Below, piece after piece: positions 16,601-25,229 of a DNA stretch of 26,104 nt; position 1 is the stretch's first letter; the number at the start of each line of letters is the position of its first letter. A program made the translations under genes and the position numbers. Location: NCBI GenBank assembly GCA_023457875.1, contig JAEXBC010000455.1, positions 1 to 26,104 of the forward strand, given 5' to 3'. A model generated the notes under the pieces. It saw only the letters and a list, made by a program, of their open reading frames with translations, searched no databases and was not told the DNA's origin. Origin of the DNA: Bacillota bacterium. Lineage in GTDB: Bacteria > Bacillota > Clostridia > Lachnospirales > Cellulosilyticaceae.

Positions 16601-16704
16601 GGGGCTGTCCTACAAGAAATTTACATACAATATATCATTGCATTCATCTTAGATGAAAACAATATCTTGTAGTATTTATTCTTGATGCAATAGCCCCTTT
16701 TTTA
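16601..16704 (+). terminator. Long structured element ending in a T-run (terminator or MITE-like remnant)
   Basis: The outer arms GGGGCT (16601-16606) and AGCCCC (16692-16697) close a roughly 100-base structure followed by T-rich sequence. Inside, CTACAAG (16610-16616) pairs with CTTGTAG (16666-16672), and TCAT-CTTAG-ATGA forms a small hairpin. ATTGCAT (16637-16643) can alternatively pair with ATGCAAT (16685-16691). It is far larger than a usual terminator. It may end the MATE transcript or be a small mobile-element remnant. Confidence 0.55.
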
Positions 16705-16733
16705 CTCAGGGGTATGGGGGAACTATTTTTATC

Positions 16734-17036
16734 TTATGTTAATACATTATTCTGGTAATCTTTCATCTCCAATTGCATAGATATTGTTTTAATTATGTGG
16801 GTTATACAATCATATATACTACTTTCAGCATGTTTTTCTGAAGAGATAGCCCTTGCTAGAGCAAGCCTCTGCCTTTTTGATAGAAGATAATGATTCCCTA
16901 CAAATACGGAGGCACCCTTTAGGTTGTACCCTTGATTTAATAAGTAAAATAAATCCCCTCCGGCCTTATATAGTTTTTTAGCTGTTTCAGTACTAAACTT
17001 ATTTTCATCACTAGACAAATAGCCTCTTTTAACGAT
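16734..17036 (-). pseudogene. Decayed DUF434-family gene (lost start codon, truncated)
   Basis: Read on the minus strand from 17036, the frame gives I-V-KRGYLSSDENKFST, then LYKAGGDLFYLLNQGYNLKGASVFVGNHYLLSKRQRLALARA. This matches the N-terminal DUF434 block of a conserved family of about 200-250 residues and unknown function. The natural start appears to have changed: the expected ATG before VKRGY is ATC (17034-17036), still with AAAGGG six bases upstream. The only in-frame start left is TTG at 17018, inside the conserved block. After about 70 family-like residues the protein ends in unrelated sequence (EKHAESSIYDCITHII...), so the second half is missing or was removed by an internal deletion. 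Confidence 0.6.
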
Positions 17037-17118
17037 TTTATACCCTTTGCTAAAACAATAAAAGGTATTTTATGCTTATGTTTACTTTGTGAAAATAAGG
17101 AATAAGATAGGAGTAAGC

Positions 17119-17147
17119 TTGAAAATAAAGAAAAAGTTTTGTATGAT
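17119..17147 (+). promoter_or_regulatory. Promoter of the NudC-like gene
   Basis: TTGAAA (17119-17124), a 17-base spacer, TATGAT (17142-17147). Both hexamers match consensus at five of six positions, and the start codon is at 17189. Confidence 0.65.
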
Positions 17148-17188
17148 GCTATAATAAGCAAAGATTTAAAATAGAAAGGTGAGACAAT

Positions 17189-18034
17189 ATGTTAGCCATT
17201 GAGGATTATATAAACTTTTGGCAAGAATATGAGGGGGATTTGAATATAGAAGCAAAAAGCTTGTGCTTTGCTTTTAAGGATAATGAGCTTTTAGTAAAGA
17301 AAGGCAAGGAGGATGAGACCTCTATCAAGGTGCCTACTAAAGAGGACCTTAAGGGTATTGAGATAAACGAAGAAGACAGTTTTCACTTGGGGCGTTTAAG
17401 GGGAACAAGCTGTTTCTTGGTAAAAGGCCTAGAAGAGGTGGTTTTGCCTGATGATTTGATGTGGCAGACCCTTAGAGATGAATGTTGGCTAGAGGATAAG
17501 GACTTATTCTTTGTAGCAATCAAAGCACAGCAGCTTTTAGGTTGGGATAGTAATACTCAATACTGCGGCAAATGCGGCACAAAAAATTCAAGAGATAAAA
17601 ATGAGCGGGCAAAGAGATGCCCAAGTTGTGGGCGCATTGAATACCCTAGAATTTCACCAGCCATTATTGTGGCAATCAAAAAGGGCAATGAGGTCTTATT
17701 AGCTAGCAATAAAAAATTTAAAGAAGGTCTTTATGGGGTTATTGCAGGCTTTGTTGAGCAAGGTGAGACCCTTGAACAAGCAGTTAGAAGAGAAGTGTAT
17801 GAAGAGGTGGGTATTAGAGTAAAGAATATCAAATATTTTCAAAGTAACCCTTGGATTAATTCTGACTCTTTGATGATCGGCTTTACCGCGGAATATGAAA
17901 GTGGTGAAATACGCGTAGATGGTAAGGAGATTATAGATGCAGGCTGGTATAGTAAAGACCACTTACCACCACGCATCCCACTTAAGATTTCCACAGCTAG
18001 AGCCCTTATTGACTATGTGTTAGAGATGGAATAA
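17189..18034 (+). CDS. nudC: NADH pyrophosphatase NudC-like (Nudix hydrolase; NAD/NAD-capped RNA)
   Basis: NudC enzymes cleave NAD(H) to NMN(H) plus AMP and can remove NAD caps from RNA. The 281-residue product has the right order of domains: an N-terminal domain, a four-Cys zinc ribbon (C126, C129, C144, C147 in CGKCG and CPSCG), and a perfect Nudix box from G187 to I209 (GX5EX7REVYEEVGI). The substrate signature after the box, SQPWPFPxS in typical NudC, is changed here to SNPWINSDS (219-227): only the Ser, Pro-Trp and final Ser remain. The ribosome site AAAGGTGAG lies six bases before ATG. The 3' end overlaps the convergent MATE gene by 22 bases, with no terminator between them. Confidence 0.88.
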   Translation: MLAIEDYINFWQEYEGDLNIEAKSLCFAFKDNELLVKKGKEDETSIKVPTKEDLKGIEINEEDSFHLGRLRGTSCFLVKGLEEVVLPDDLMWQTLRDECWLEDKDLFFVAIKAQQLLGWDSNTQYCGKCGTKNSRDKNERAKRCPSCGRIEYPRISPAIIVAIKKGNEVLLASNKKFKEGLYGVIAGFVEQGETLEQAVRREVYEEVGIRVKNIKYFQSNPWINSDSLMIGFTAEYESGEIRVDGKEIIDAGWYSKDHLPPRIPLKISTARALIDYVLEME

Positions 18035-19362
18035 TTTTCTTTGTTTCGTTTCATGAAAAAAAGCGATATGAGATAACCCACTAACCAACCAATAGGAATG
18101 GAAATCCAAATAGCGTGATAACCAAAAAGATGGGCTAGTAAGTAGGAGGCACCCACACGAACAAACAAATCCGACAGTGTCGCCGAAGTAAAACCAATCA
18201 TATTGGAGTGGCCACGAAGAACGCCATTATTAATCAGTAATAGCGCACACACAAAGTAACCGCCCACTACAATGTGCATATACTGGCTGCCTATGTTTAT
18301 CATTTCTTTTATAAGAGAGGGCGCTGTTTCGTTATTGATGAAGCAGCTAATAAGATAAGGACTAAATAGCAATATGATCCCAAAGGCTATAGCGCAGTAA
18401 ACAGCCATCGTCAAGGTGGCAGCGCGATAGCCTTTTTTGATGCGCAAAGGTTTGCTAGCGCCAACATTTTGAGCGGTAAAATTAGACATGGCATTTCCCA
18501 TACTAATAATGACAATTTTAAAGAAAGAATCTATTTTGATGGCAGCTGAGTAGCCAGCGATGACACTGGTGCCATAGGAATTAACTAGAGATTGAATCAA
18601 AAGCTGCCCAATGGAAACAATAGATTGCTGCAAAATACTTGGGATAGCAATATACCCAATGCTCTTTAGAATTGAAAAGCTAAAGTAGGGACAGGTCTCA
18701 CCTATCTTTAGTTGTCTCGTACGTTTGATTAAAAAAGCAAGGGCCAGTATAGAAGAAAGACCTTGCGCAATAAAGGTAGCCCATGCCACACCCGCAACGC
18801 CCATATGAAAATATTTTACAAAAATATAGTCTAAGGCAATGTTAAACAGTGATGAAAAGATTAGGAAATATAAAGGTGTTTTTGAGTCGCCTAGGCCATT
18901 AAAAATAGCATTAGTAATGTTGTAGACAAATAGGAAAAGTAGCCCCCATATATAGATGCGAAGATACAGCGCACCCTGTGCAAAGATTTCTTCAGGGGTA
19001 TTCATAAGACGCATTAACGGATTACAGATTAAAGTGCCGATTATAGTAAATAGTATACTCAAAACAACGGTCGAAATAATGGCTGTTGATATGGTTGTTT
19101 TAAGTGCCTTATAATCCTTTGCACCAAAGTATTTTGAAATAATCACACTACATCCTACGCCACTTCCAGTTGCAATCGCAATAAAAAGCATGGTGATGGG
19201 GTAAGAAGCCCCAATTGCAGCTAAGGCAGAGGTGCCTGAAAATTTACCAGCAATCAAACTATCTGCAATATTATAAAATTGTTGAAACATACCACTTAGC
19301 ATCATTGGAAAAGCAAAGCTAAAAAGTACTTTAGAGGGAACACCCTTTGTCATATCTTTCAT
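18013..19362 (-). CDS. MATE family efflux transporter (second copy)
   Basis: This is a cytoplasmic-membrane MATE pump of 449 residues with about 12 helices. It starts MKDMTKGVPSKVLFSFAFPMMLSGMFQQFYNIADSLIAGKF, the usual MatE first-helix pattern. Both halves carry the family signatures (ITNAIFNGLGDSKTP; LLINNGVLRGHSNM; QNVGASKPLRIKKGYRA). ATG 19362 follows AAGGAGA at 19371-19377. It lies 48 bases after folC on the same strand, so the two are probably co-transcribed. It is distinct from the MATE at 15041-16429; the two proteins align only moderately, so this is not a recent duplication. Confidence 0.92.
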   Translation of the reverse strand: MKDMTKGVPSKVLFSFAFPMMLSGMFQQFYNIADSLIAGKFSGTSALAAIGASYPITMLFIAIATGSGVGCSVIISKYFGAKDYKALKTTISTAIISTVVLSILFTIIGTLICNPLMRLMNTPEEIFAQGALYLRIYIWGLLFLFVYNITNAIFNGLGDSKTPLYFLIFSSLFNIALDYIFVKYFHMGVAGVAWATFIAQGLSSILALAFLIKRTRQLKIGETCPYFSFSILKSIGYIAIPSILQQSIVSIGQLLIQSLVNSYGTSVIAGYSAAIKIDSFFKIVIISMGNAMSNFTAQNVGASKPLRIKKGYRAATLTMAVYCAIAFGIILLFSPYLISCFINNETAPSLIKEMINIGSQYMHIVVGGYFVCALLLINNGVLRGHSNMIGFTSATLSDLFVRVGASYLLAHLFGYHAIWISIPIGWLVGYLISLFFMKRNKENYSISNT

Positions 19363-19410
19363 GTAAGTTATCTCCTTGTTGCATTTGTTTTTGATCTATA
19401 GAGAAGTAAT

Positions 19411-20709
19411 TTATTTGTTTGGCATAAGTGAAGGAAGTTGGCCAATGAAATAAAGGGAACCAAAGGCAACGATAATGGCTTCTTCTTCATGCTTATGGGC
19501 AGCACGAAAGGCAAGTTGAACACCCTCCTCTATACTGGAGGAAGTTTTTATTCGTGGGCAGTAAGGTGTTATCAGCTTACTTAACGCTTCTACTGGCATA
19601 TCCCTAGGACTAGGGGGAAGCGTCAGAATAACCTCATAGGCAAGAGGCATGGTGATTTCCAGTATTTGTGTATAGTCTTTATCCCTTAAGCAGCCAAATA
19701 AGTAAATAATTTTTTTGTTAGGAAAGTACTCTATGAGCGCCTTCCTTAAGGCTTCTGCCGCCTCAACATTATGAGCCCCATCAATTAAGCATAAAGGATG
19801 GCGACAAATGATTTCAAGACGCCCTTGCCAAGTGGCATTTTTAAGACCATCATAGAGGGCGGCATCTGAAATAGTGAGACCTTTGCCTCGAAGCACATCA
19901 ATCACATCTATGGCCAAAGCAGCATTATAAAGCTGATGCGCCCCTAAAAGCTGAATGTTAAGTGAGGCATAATCCTTATAGTTAAAGACCTGTCCCTCAA
20001 AGGAATGACCAATAGGCACAAGTTTTGAAAAATCACACCATACAAGTGGAGCAACCTGCTCTTTACTGACTTTCAAAAAAATCTCATTTACACTAGGCGT
20101 ATGAGGCATACTTACAACGGGGGCGTTAGGTTTGATAATCCCCGCCTTTTCATAGGCAATTTCCTCAAGGGTAGTTCCTAGTCTAGGGATGTGGTCATGG
20201 GAAATAGTGGTTATAACACTGCAAAGGGAATTGTGGATCACATTTGTAGCGTCATGCTTTCCGCCAAGCCCTGTTTCTAGGACAACAATATCACATTTAC
20301 TTTCATAAAAATACAGGAAGGCAATGGCAGTTAGCACTTCAAAGTAGGTGGGTAAGCAAAAGCCTTCTTGTTGCATCTGCTCTAAGGTGAGTTTAATCAG
20401 CGTTATATAGCGTTCAAAATCAGCTTTTGAGATAAGCACACCATTAAGGCGGATGCGCTCTCTTACTGTATAAAGATCAGGGGAAGTATATAATCCAACT
20501 CGGTAATTTGCCTCGGATAATATAGAGGCAATAAAGCTGGCAGTAGAACCCTTTCCGTTGGTACCTGCTAGGTGGATACATTTACATTTCTGCTGGGGTG
20601 AGCCTAAGCGTTTAAGAAGATCCGTGTAGGCTTCAAAATGCGCCGAGCCTGTATTTTGACTAAGCAGGAAAAGAAAATCATTAGTGGAGAAGTCAAGCAA
20701 ATTGTTCAC
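19411..20709 (-). CDS. folC: Folylpolyglutamate synthase / dihydrofolate synthase
   Basis: FolC adds glutamate to dihydropteroate and reduced folates in the cytoplasm, using ATP. The 432-residue product has the Mur-ligase-type P-loop HLAGTNGKGST (46-56), the omega-loop region TSPDLYTVRERIRLNG (75-90), ETGLGGKHDATNV (the DATN motif) and LIDGAHNVEA in the central and C-terminal domains. The length is normal. The start is GTG at 20709, only one base after GAAGGG; an in-frame TTG at 20700 is ten bases from it, so the exact start is uncertain. No other folate gene is next to it, and a MATE gene follows in the same direction. Confidence 0.93.
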   Translation of the reverse strand: MNNLLDFSTNDFLFLLSQNTGSAHFEAYTDLLKRLGSPQQKCKCIHLAGTNGKGSTASFIASILSEANYRVGLYTSPDLYTVRERIRLNGVLISKADFERYITLIKLTLEQMQQEGFCLPTYFEVLTAIAFLYFYESKCDIVVLETGLGGKHDATNVIHNSLCSVITTISHDHIPRLGTTLEEIAYEKAGIIKPNAPVVSMPHTPSVNEIFLKVSKEQVAPLVWCDFSKLVPIGHSFEGQVFNYKDYASLNIQLLGAHQLYNAALAIDVIDVLRGKGLTISDAALYDGLKNATWQGRLEIICRHPLCLIDGAHNVEAAEALRKALIEYFPNKKIIYLFGCLRDKDYTQILEITMPLAYEVILTLPPSPRDMPVEALSKLITPYCPRIKTSSSIEEGVQLAFRAAHKHEEEAIIVAFGSLYFIGQLPSLMPNK

Positions 20710-20733
20710 GCCCTTCTATCTATCATAGCCTAT

Positions 20734-20761
20734 ATTATAGAACGATAAGTAGTAGTGTAAA
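20734..20761 (-). promoter_or_regulatory. Promoter of folC and the second MATE gene
   Basis: On the minus strand, TTTACA (20756-20761), a 16-base spacer, TATAAT (20734-20739). It ends 24 bases before the GTG start. Confidence 0.65.
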
Positions 20762-20950
20762 AGGAAAAGATAAAAAAAGATAGAAAAAAGCCTTTATAAA
20801 TCAAAAATGTATAAAAAGTTCTATGAATGATAGAAAACACTAACCCTAAAAACTAAAAAAGTAATCATAGCTAGCATGAAAATATAAACGATAGTGGAAA
20901 TACATAATCATCCTATAGAGGATAAGAAAGACAAATTGGAAAATATATGA
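20762..20950. other. Gene-free divergent intergenic region
   Basis: This lies between the folC promoter and the moxR promoter. It is AT-rich. A small hairpin (ATCCT-ATAG-AGGAT, about 20909-20922) is the only structure I see, and there is no plausible ORF. Confidence 0.5.
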
Positions 20951-20954
20951 TTGT

Positions 20955-20983
20955 TTGAAAAATACTATGTGGTAAAATAACAT
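20955..20983 (+). promoter_or_regulatory. Possible promoter of the MoxR operon
   Basis: TTGAAA (20955-20960), 17 bases, TAACAT (20978-20983). An overlapping alternative is TTGTTT (20951-20956), 16 bases, TAAAAT (20973-20978). Either gives a very short leader before GAGGGGGAG and ATG 21003. Confidence 0.4.
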
Positions 20984-21002
20984 TAAGTGAGGGGGAGAAG
21001 AA

Positions 21003-21929
21003 ATGAGTGGAGTATTACAACGTGTGCTTGATAATATACAGTCAGTTATTATTGGAGAAAGAGAAAATTTAGAGTATTTATTAGTAGCCCTTTTATGTGA
21101 GGGCCATGTTTTACTGGAAGGACTTCCTGGTGTGGGGAAAACGAAACTCGCCTTAGCCCTAAGTAAAAGCGTAGCAGGAGCATTTAAACGAGTGCAATTT
21201 ACGCCTGACATACTGCCTTCAGATATTACAGGCTATTATTTATATAATCGTGTTACAGGAACCATGGACTACAAAGAGGGGGCAGCCCTATGCAACTTCC
21301 TCTTAGCAGATGAGATTAACCGAGCGTCACCTAGGGTTCAATCTAGTTTACTAGAAGCAATGGAGGAAAAACAGGTAACAATAGAGGCAGAGACCATCCA
21401 TTTGCCTTCTCCTTTTATGGTGATTGCTACACAAAATGCCATTGAGCATGAAGGAACGTATTCTTTACCTGAAGCACAATTGGATCGTTTTTTTATGAAG
21501 CTTTATATCACCTATCCAAATCGCAAAGAGTGGCGAGAAATCATTGACCGCTATGAGGCGAGAGATCCCATGGATAGCTTGGTAGCTGCCGCGTCAACTG
21601 CGGACCTTGTGGAACTTAGGCAAAAGGCAAAAGAGGTCATGGTAAGCAATAAATTAAAGGAGTATGTGCTTGATGTTATAGAGGCACTTAGCCAGCATGA
21701 ATCGGTTAAAATTAGTGTCAACCCAAGGGGAAGCCTTGCTCTTATTAAAGGGGCTAAAGCTTGGGCGCTTCTTAATGGACGTGATTATGTACTGCCTGAT
21801 GACGTGCATCGGGTGATTATGCCCATTATCGGACATCGCGTCAAACTAAAATCTGGCTATGAGGCCGACGTAGAACAGACCCGAAGAATTATTGTAGAGT
21901 CTATTAGAAAGGTTCAAACAGTGGTATAG
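21003..21929 (+). CDS. MoxR-family AAA+ ATPase
   Basis: This is a cytoplasmic chaperone-like ATPase of the MoxR group. It is thought to help assemble or activate partner proteins encoded beside it. The 308 residues show Walker A GLPGVGKT (40-47), TPDILPSDITG (67-77), Walker B FLLADEINRASP (99-110), sensor-1 ATQN (142-145) and the arginine region PEAQLDRF (156-163), with the AAA lid domain at the C-terminus. GAGGGGGAG lies close before ATG. The DUF58 gene starts two bases after its stop, and a membrane transglutaminase gene follows. This ATPase / DUF58 / transglutaminase order is common in Firmicutes, Actinobacteria and others. The usual VWA-domain partners are absent here. Confidence 0.93.
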   Translation: MSGVLQRVLDNIQSVIIGERENLEYLLVALLCEGHVLLEGLPGVGKTKLALALSKSVAGAFKRVQFTPDILPSDITGYYLYNRVTGTMDYKEGAALCNFLLADEINRASPRVQSSLLEAMEEKQVTIEAETIHLPSPFMVIATQNAIEHEGTYSLPEAQLDRFFMKLYITYPNRKEWREIIDRYEARDPMDSLVAAASTADLVELRQKAKEVMVSNKLKEYVLDVIEALSQHESVKISVNPRGSLALIKGAKAWALLNGRDYVLPDDVHRVIMPIIGHRVKLKSGYEADVEQTRRIIVESIRKVQTVV

Positions 21930-21931
21930 GC

Positions 21932-23116
21932 ATGAAGAAAAGGAAAAATAAAGTGTGTGTTAATTCCCTGTTTATCCTAGGCCTACTTTTCCTAATCCTG
22001 GCGCTCTATCTCAGAACGGACCCTACTTATATGAAGGTGCTATATGCCTTTTTGATTGCTGTCTTTATTGCTTATCTTCATGTATATTTACTAAGTGGTC
22101 AGATTGAGGTAGGCATAATAGGCGAGGAGGCTGTTCAAATCAGTAAGGGGGAAAGCGTTGAGCTTACGCTAGTAATCAAAAACAACTGCTTTTTGCAATC
22201 TCCCTATATCCATATTTTTTTAAAACCTACTTATCACGTGGTGAGTAAGCAATATCAATCGCTTTGTATCACCTTACCACCCTTCTCAAAGAAGGAAATT
22301 AAGATTGCTTATGAAGGCAAATACAGTGGTAAGGATATTCTTGAAATAGAAGAGGTGATTCTTCAGGATTTCTTTCAGCTGGCTAAAAAAAGGCATACCT
22401 CTTTTGGAAAAAAGGAAGTGGCTGTTTTACCCCAAATCATAGAGCTTACTAAGGTAAACTATTTATTTAGTGCCTTATCAATAGATACCGATTCTACAAT
22501 GTCCCTTCCAAAGCCTTCTAAAACGGCGGAACTGAGTTATGAGTTAAAGCCCTACAAAGAGGGGGACTCCTTAAAACTACTGCACTGGAAAATAGCGGCT
22601 AGACGGGATATTTACATGGTCAGACAAAGGGAAGAGCAAGTTAGTGTTAAAGAGGAATATCTCATGGTATTAGACCCGATATGCGCTGAAAAAAATGAAG
22701 AGATGGCAGCTAGGCTAATTGATAAGACATTAGTTATGTGTATTTCTTTGGTGGCGTTCTTTCTAGAAAGGGATATAGAAGTAACGCTGGTATATGATAA
22801 GGAAGGGCATTGGCAGTACATTACCTTAACCCATAACGCTCATTTGGGGCAACTGGCAAGTATCTTAGCCCAGTATGGTATCACCACTGACGCTAATTTA
22901 GAGGAAAGATTGCCCTATAACTATTTAAGAGGGATTCATAAAAAGGAAGCTAGTAAGCTGGTTGTAACACCAGCAGTAAATAGGAGTTTATTAAATCACC
23001 TTGATGGAGAAAAAAATATGAATGTACTAGCCATGTTAAGAACGGTTTATCTTGGAGAATGTTTTGGCTATGGATGGTATGTGACGGATGAATTTGAGGT
23101 GGTTAGAAATGTGTGA
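21932..23116 (+). CDS. DUF58 membrane protein, MoxR partner
   Basis: This is a membrane-anchored protein of the DUF58 family, 394 residues. Two adjacent helices (about 11-27 and 34-54) are followed by a beta-rich region (about 55-170) and then the DUF58 signature YKEGDSLKLLHWKIAARRD (208-226; family pattern Y-x-x-G-D-x-x-R-x-I-H-W-k-x-x-A-R). A von Willebrand A-like C-terminal domain follows. The molecular function is unknown; in this operon type it is assumed to be the substrate or partner of the MoxR ATPase. It starts two bases after the moxR stop and ends overlapping the next gene by eight bases, so all three are translationally coupled. Confidence 0.88.
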   Translation: MKKRKNKVCVNSLFILGLLFLILALYLRTDPTYMKVLYAFLIAVFIAYLHVYLLSGQIEVGIIGEEAVQISKGESVELTLVIKNNCFLQSPYIHIFLKPTYHVVSKQYQSLCITLPPFSKKEIKIAYEGKYSGKDILEIEEVILQDFFQLAKKRHTSFGKKEVAVLPQIIELTKVNYLFSALSIDTDSTMSLPKPSKTAELSYELKPYKEGDSLKLLHWKIAARRDIYMVRQREEQVSVKEEYLMVLDPICAEKNEEMAARLIDKTLVMCISLVAFFLERDIEVTLVYDKEGHWQYITLTHNAHLGQLASILAQYGITTDANLEERLPYNYLRGIHKKEASKLVVTPAVNRSLLNHLDGEKNMNVLAMLRTVYLGECFGYGWYVTDEFEVVRNV

Positions 23117-25166
23117 TAAACAAATCTATGATCTGCAAGTTAAACGTATAAAAAATGAAGTCATAGAAGTGTTTTTAGCAAGTCTTATTCTTTCAGCAAT
23201 TCTTATTGTGTTTAATGAATATAAGGTGATAGACACCATATTGACGGTGCTCTTTGTCAACTTTACTTTATTTGCAGCCTATTGGTATACAAGGTTTACT
23301 AATAGACCTGTTTTGTTTGTAATGCTACTTATTTTTTATGTTGGTCTGGGATTGTATATTAGACGCTATATAGGCAATATACCCCCTATCAAAGCACCCA
23401 TTGGCGTGATTCTTCAAATGCAGACCAGTACCATTCTTATGACAGGCTGCCTTTGTGTTATAGGTTTAAAAATAAAAGAACTATCGGGTATCCTTAAGAA
23501 AAGAGTGGATTTATGGATTCCGCCGTTGTGGAGTTTGTTTTTGGTGATTTTTATGATTCTAGAGTTTGATAGCGGTAGTAATCCAGGTTTAAAAAGAATC
23601 AGCATTTTAGTGCTGATTGTGAGCTTGGTGCTTGCAAGCTTCTATAAAAATGATAAACCTATATCTAACGAGGTGTATTATGATGTCACCTTAAAAGGAT
23701 ATCTTTCCTATATGAGTTTCATCATACTGGTGATCGTCTTGGGCCTCATAACCATTCCTAAGATGGATTACCTCCCTGGAGCAAGGTATTTGCAGCAGCG
23801 AAGTAGGGTGCTTATTGGAGATTTACCAAGCAAAGTGGCACTTAATAGAAATCCGCCTATGTCCAATGAAATTTTATTTGAGGTAACCAGTGAGGAGCCC
23901 CTCTATTTAAGAGAAATGGCATATAGCTATTATGATAGGGGAAGCTGGCAGATTGATACAAAAAATCAAGATTTTCATGAGATGAATCAAGAAACCTTTC
24001 GCCAGCAAATTGAGCTTCCTAAAAGTCAGATGGAGGGTGAAAATCATACCTATTTAGAAGATAAACAAGCGTATATTTACGAACTAAAGGACTATGGCCA
24101 TTTTTTAACGGTTAATGGTGTAAGTCATATTCAAACCAATGATGATCATAATATCATTTATTATGGGAATCTGAACAACATTTGTTTTAGTGAGAAAGTC
24201 TCTACAGGTCAAGTGGGGTACACCCTTTATTACAAAAAAACAAATGGTACCTTTATGGAGCGCTTTGCAATAAATGAAGCGCGATATCCTGAATTGGAGG
24301 TGACCTACACTCAGGTGCCAGCTAATTTATATCAAAAGCTACATGGCTTAGCAAGTAAGCTTTCCTATCAAGCAAGTACCCCTTTATTAAAGGCCAACGC
24401 AATCGAGGCCTACTTAAGGGATAGTGGTAAGTTTAGCTATAAAATAGGAGCTAGTCAAAAAATGGCCACGGCAGATCCTATTGATGATTTCCTGTTCGGT
24501 AATAGAGAAGGCATCTGTCAGGATTTTGCTAGTAGCATGGTGCTTTTGTGTAGGAGTATTGGCTTACCTAGTAGGTACGTTGTGGGATATTATTCAGAGG
24601 AGGAAGAAATGCCAGGTAAGTATATTGTTAGGGCAAAACATGCTCACGCCTTTGTAGAGATATATATTTCGGGTTGTGGTTGGATGCAATTTGACCCAAC
24701 ACCACAAAGTGTTGCTAGTGATATAGCTTATCAGGATGAAGATACGGTCATAACATTTAATGGTATGGGGTTCGAAACCACTCAATTTATCACATTGTGT
24801 AAGGAAATTCTTGGGGCAATCCTTCTGCTTTTTATAATCATTTTAGGGGTGAGGGGCATGAGCTATCTCTATTGGAGAAAAAGGCTCTTTTCAATGCCTA
24901 ATAGCAAGGCAATTGATGAGTTAGTGGAAAAGACCCTTAGTTTATTAGAAGCAAAGGAACATCCTATCCTAGAAGGAGAAACCTTGTTGCAATTTTCTAT
25001 TAGGCTTGAGAAGTTAGGAATAGATATTAGCCCTATCACAAGAAGCTTTGATAACTATTGGTATGGCAACAAAAAGATAGAAAGGTCTCAAGTAGAAATA
25101 GCCTTTCAGTGTTATAAGAAGCTGAAGAAAGCAAAGACATGGATTAATGAAAGCAAAAACAATTGA
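23109..25166 (+). CDS. Multi-pass membrane transglutaminase-like protein (TgpA/DUF3488 type)
   Basis: This is a 685-residue membrane protein. The first about 220 residues contain six to seven hydrophobic helices. A large extracytoplasmic region follows with a transglutaminase-core papain-like fold: Cys470 in EGICQDFASSM, His513 in HAHAFVEIY and Asp529 in FDPTP. There is then one more helix (about 563-583) and a cytoplasmic tail with a DUF4129-like pattern. The catalytic triad is intact, so peptidase or cross-linking activity on the outer face is plausible. I chose ATG 23109 over 23088 because GAGGTGG lies six bases before it and it overlaps the DUF58 stop. It is the last gene of the MoxR operon. 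Confidence 0.9.
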   Translation: MCDKQIYDLQVKRIKNEVIEVFLASLILSAILIVFNEYKVIDTILTVLFVNFTLFAAYWYTRFTNRPVLFVMLLIFYVGLGLYIRRYIGNIPPIKAPIGVILQMQTSTILMTGCLCVIGLKIKELSGILKKRVDLWIPPLWSLFLVIFMILEFDSGSNPGLKRISILVLIVSLVLASFYKNDKPISNEVYYDVTLKGYLSYMSFIILVIVLGLITIPKMDYLPGARYLQQRSRVLIGDLPSKVALNRNPPMSNEILFEVTSEEPLYLREMAYSYYDRGSWQIDTKNQDFHEMNQETFRQQIELPKSQMEGENHTYLEDKQAYIYELKDYGHFLTVNGVSHIQTNDDHNIIYYGNLNNICFSEKVSTGQVGYTLYYKKTNGTFMERFAINEARYPELEVTYTQVPANLYQKLHGLASKLSYQASTPLLKANAIEAYLRDSGKFSYKIGASQKMATADPIDDFLFGNREGICQDFASSMVLLCRSIGLPSRYVVGYYSEEEEMPGKYIVRAKHAHAFVEIYISGCGWMQFDPTPQSVASDIAYQDEDTVITFNGMGFETTQFITLCKEILGAILLLFIIILGVRGMSYLYWRKRLFSMPNSKAIDELVEKTLSLLEAKEHPILEGETLLQFSIRLEKLGIDISPITRSFDNYWYGNKKIERSQVEIAFQCYKKLKKAKTWINESKNN

Positions 25167-25199
25167 GCAGAGTTAATCAATCTCTGCTCAATTGTTTTT
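25155..25199. terminator. Bidirectional Rho-independent terminator
   Basis: An 18-base arm (25155-25172, starting AAAAACAATTGAG) is perfectly complementary to 25182-25199 (CTCTGCTCAATTGTTTTT) around a 9-base loop. The A- and T-runs serve both strands. It contains the transglutaminase stop codon and lies between two convergent genes. Confidence 0.92.
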
Positions 25200-25229
25200 A
25201 TATAGTTTACTTTTATTATATATGTAAGT

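Noticed and set aside
16937..17161. 74-residue minus-strand ORF upstream of the DUF434 remnant
   Set aside because: It overlaps the recognisable DUF434 frame and the NudC promoter, and has no family resemblance or ribosome site.
20846..21211. 121-residue minus-strand ORF over the start of moxR
   Set aside because: It is the complement of the conserved AAA+ coding sequence, and its end is low-complexity Phe/Tyr from AT-rich DNA.
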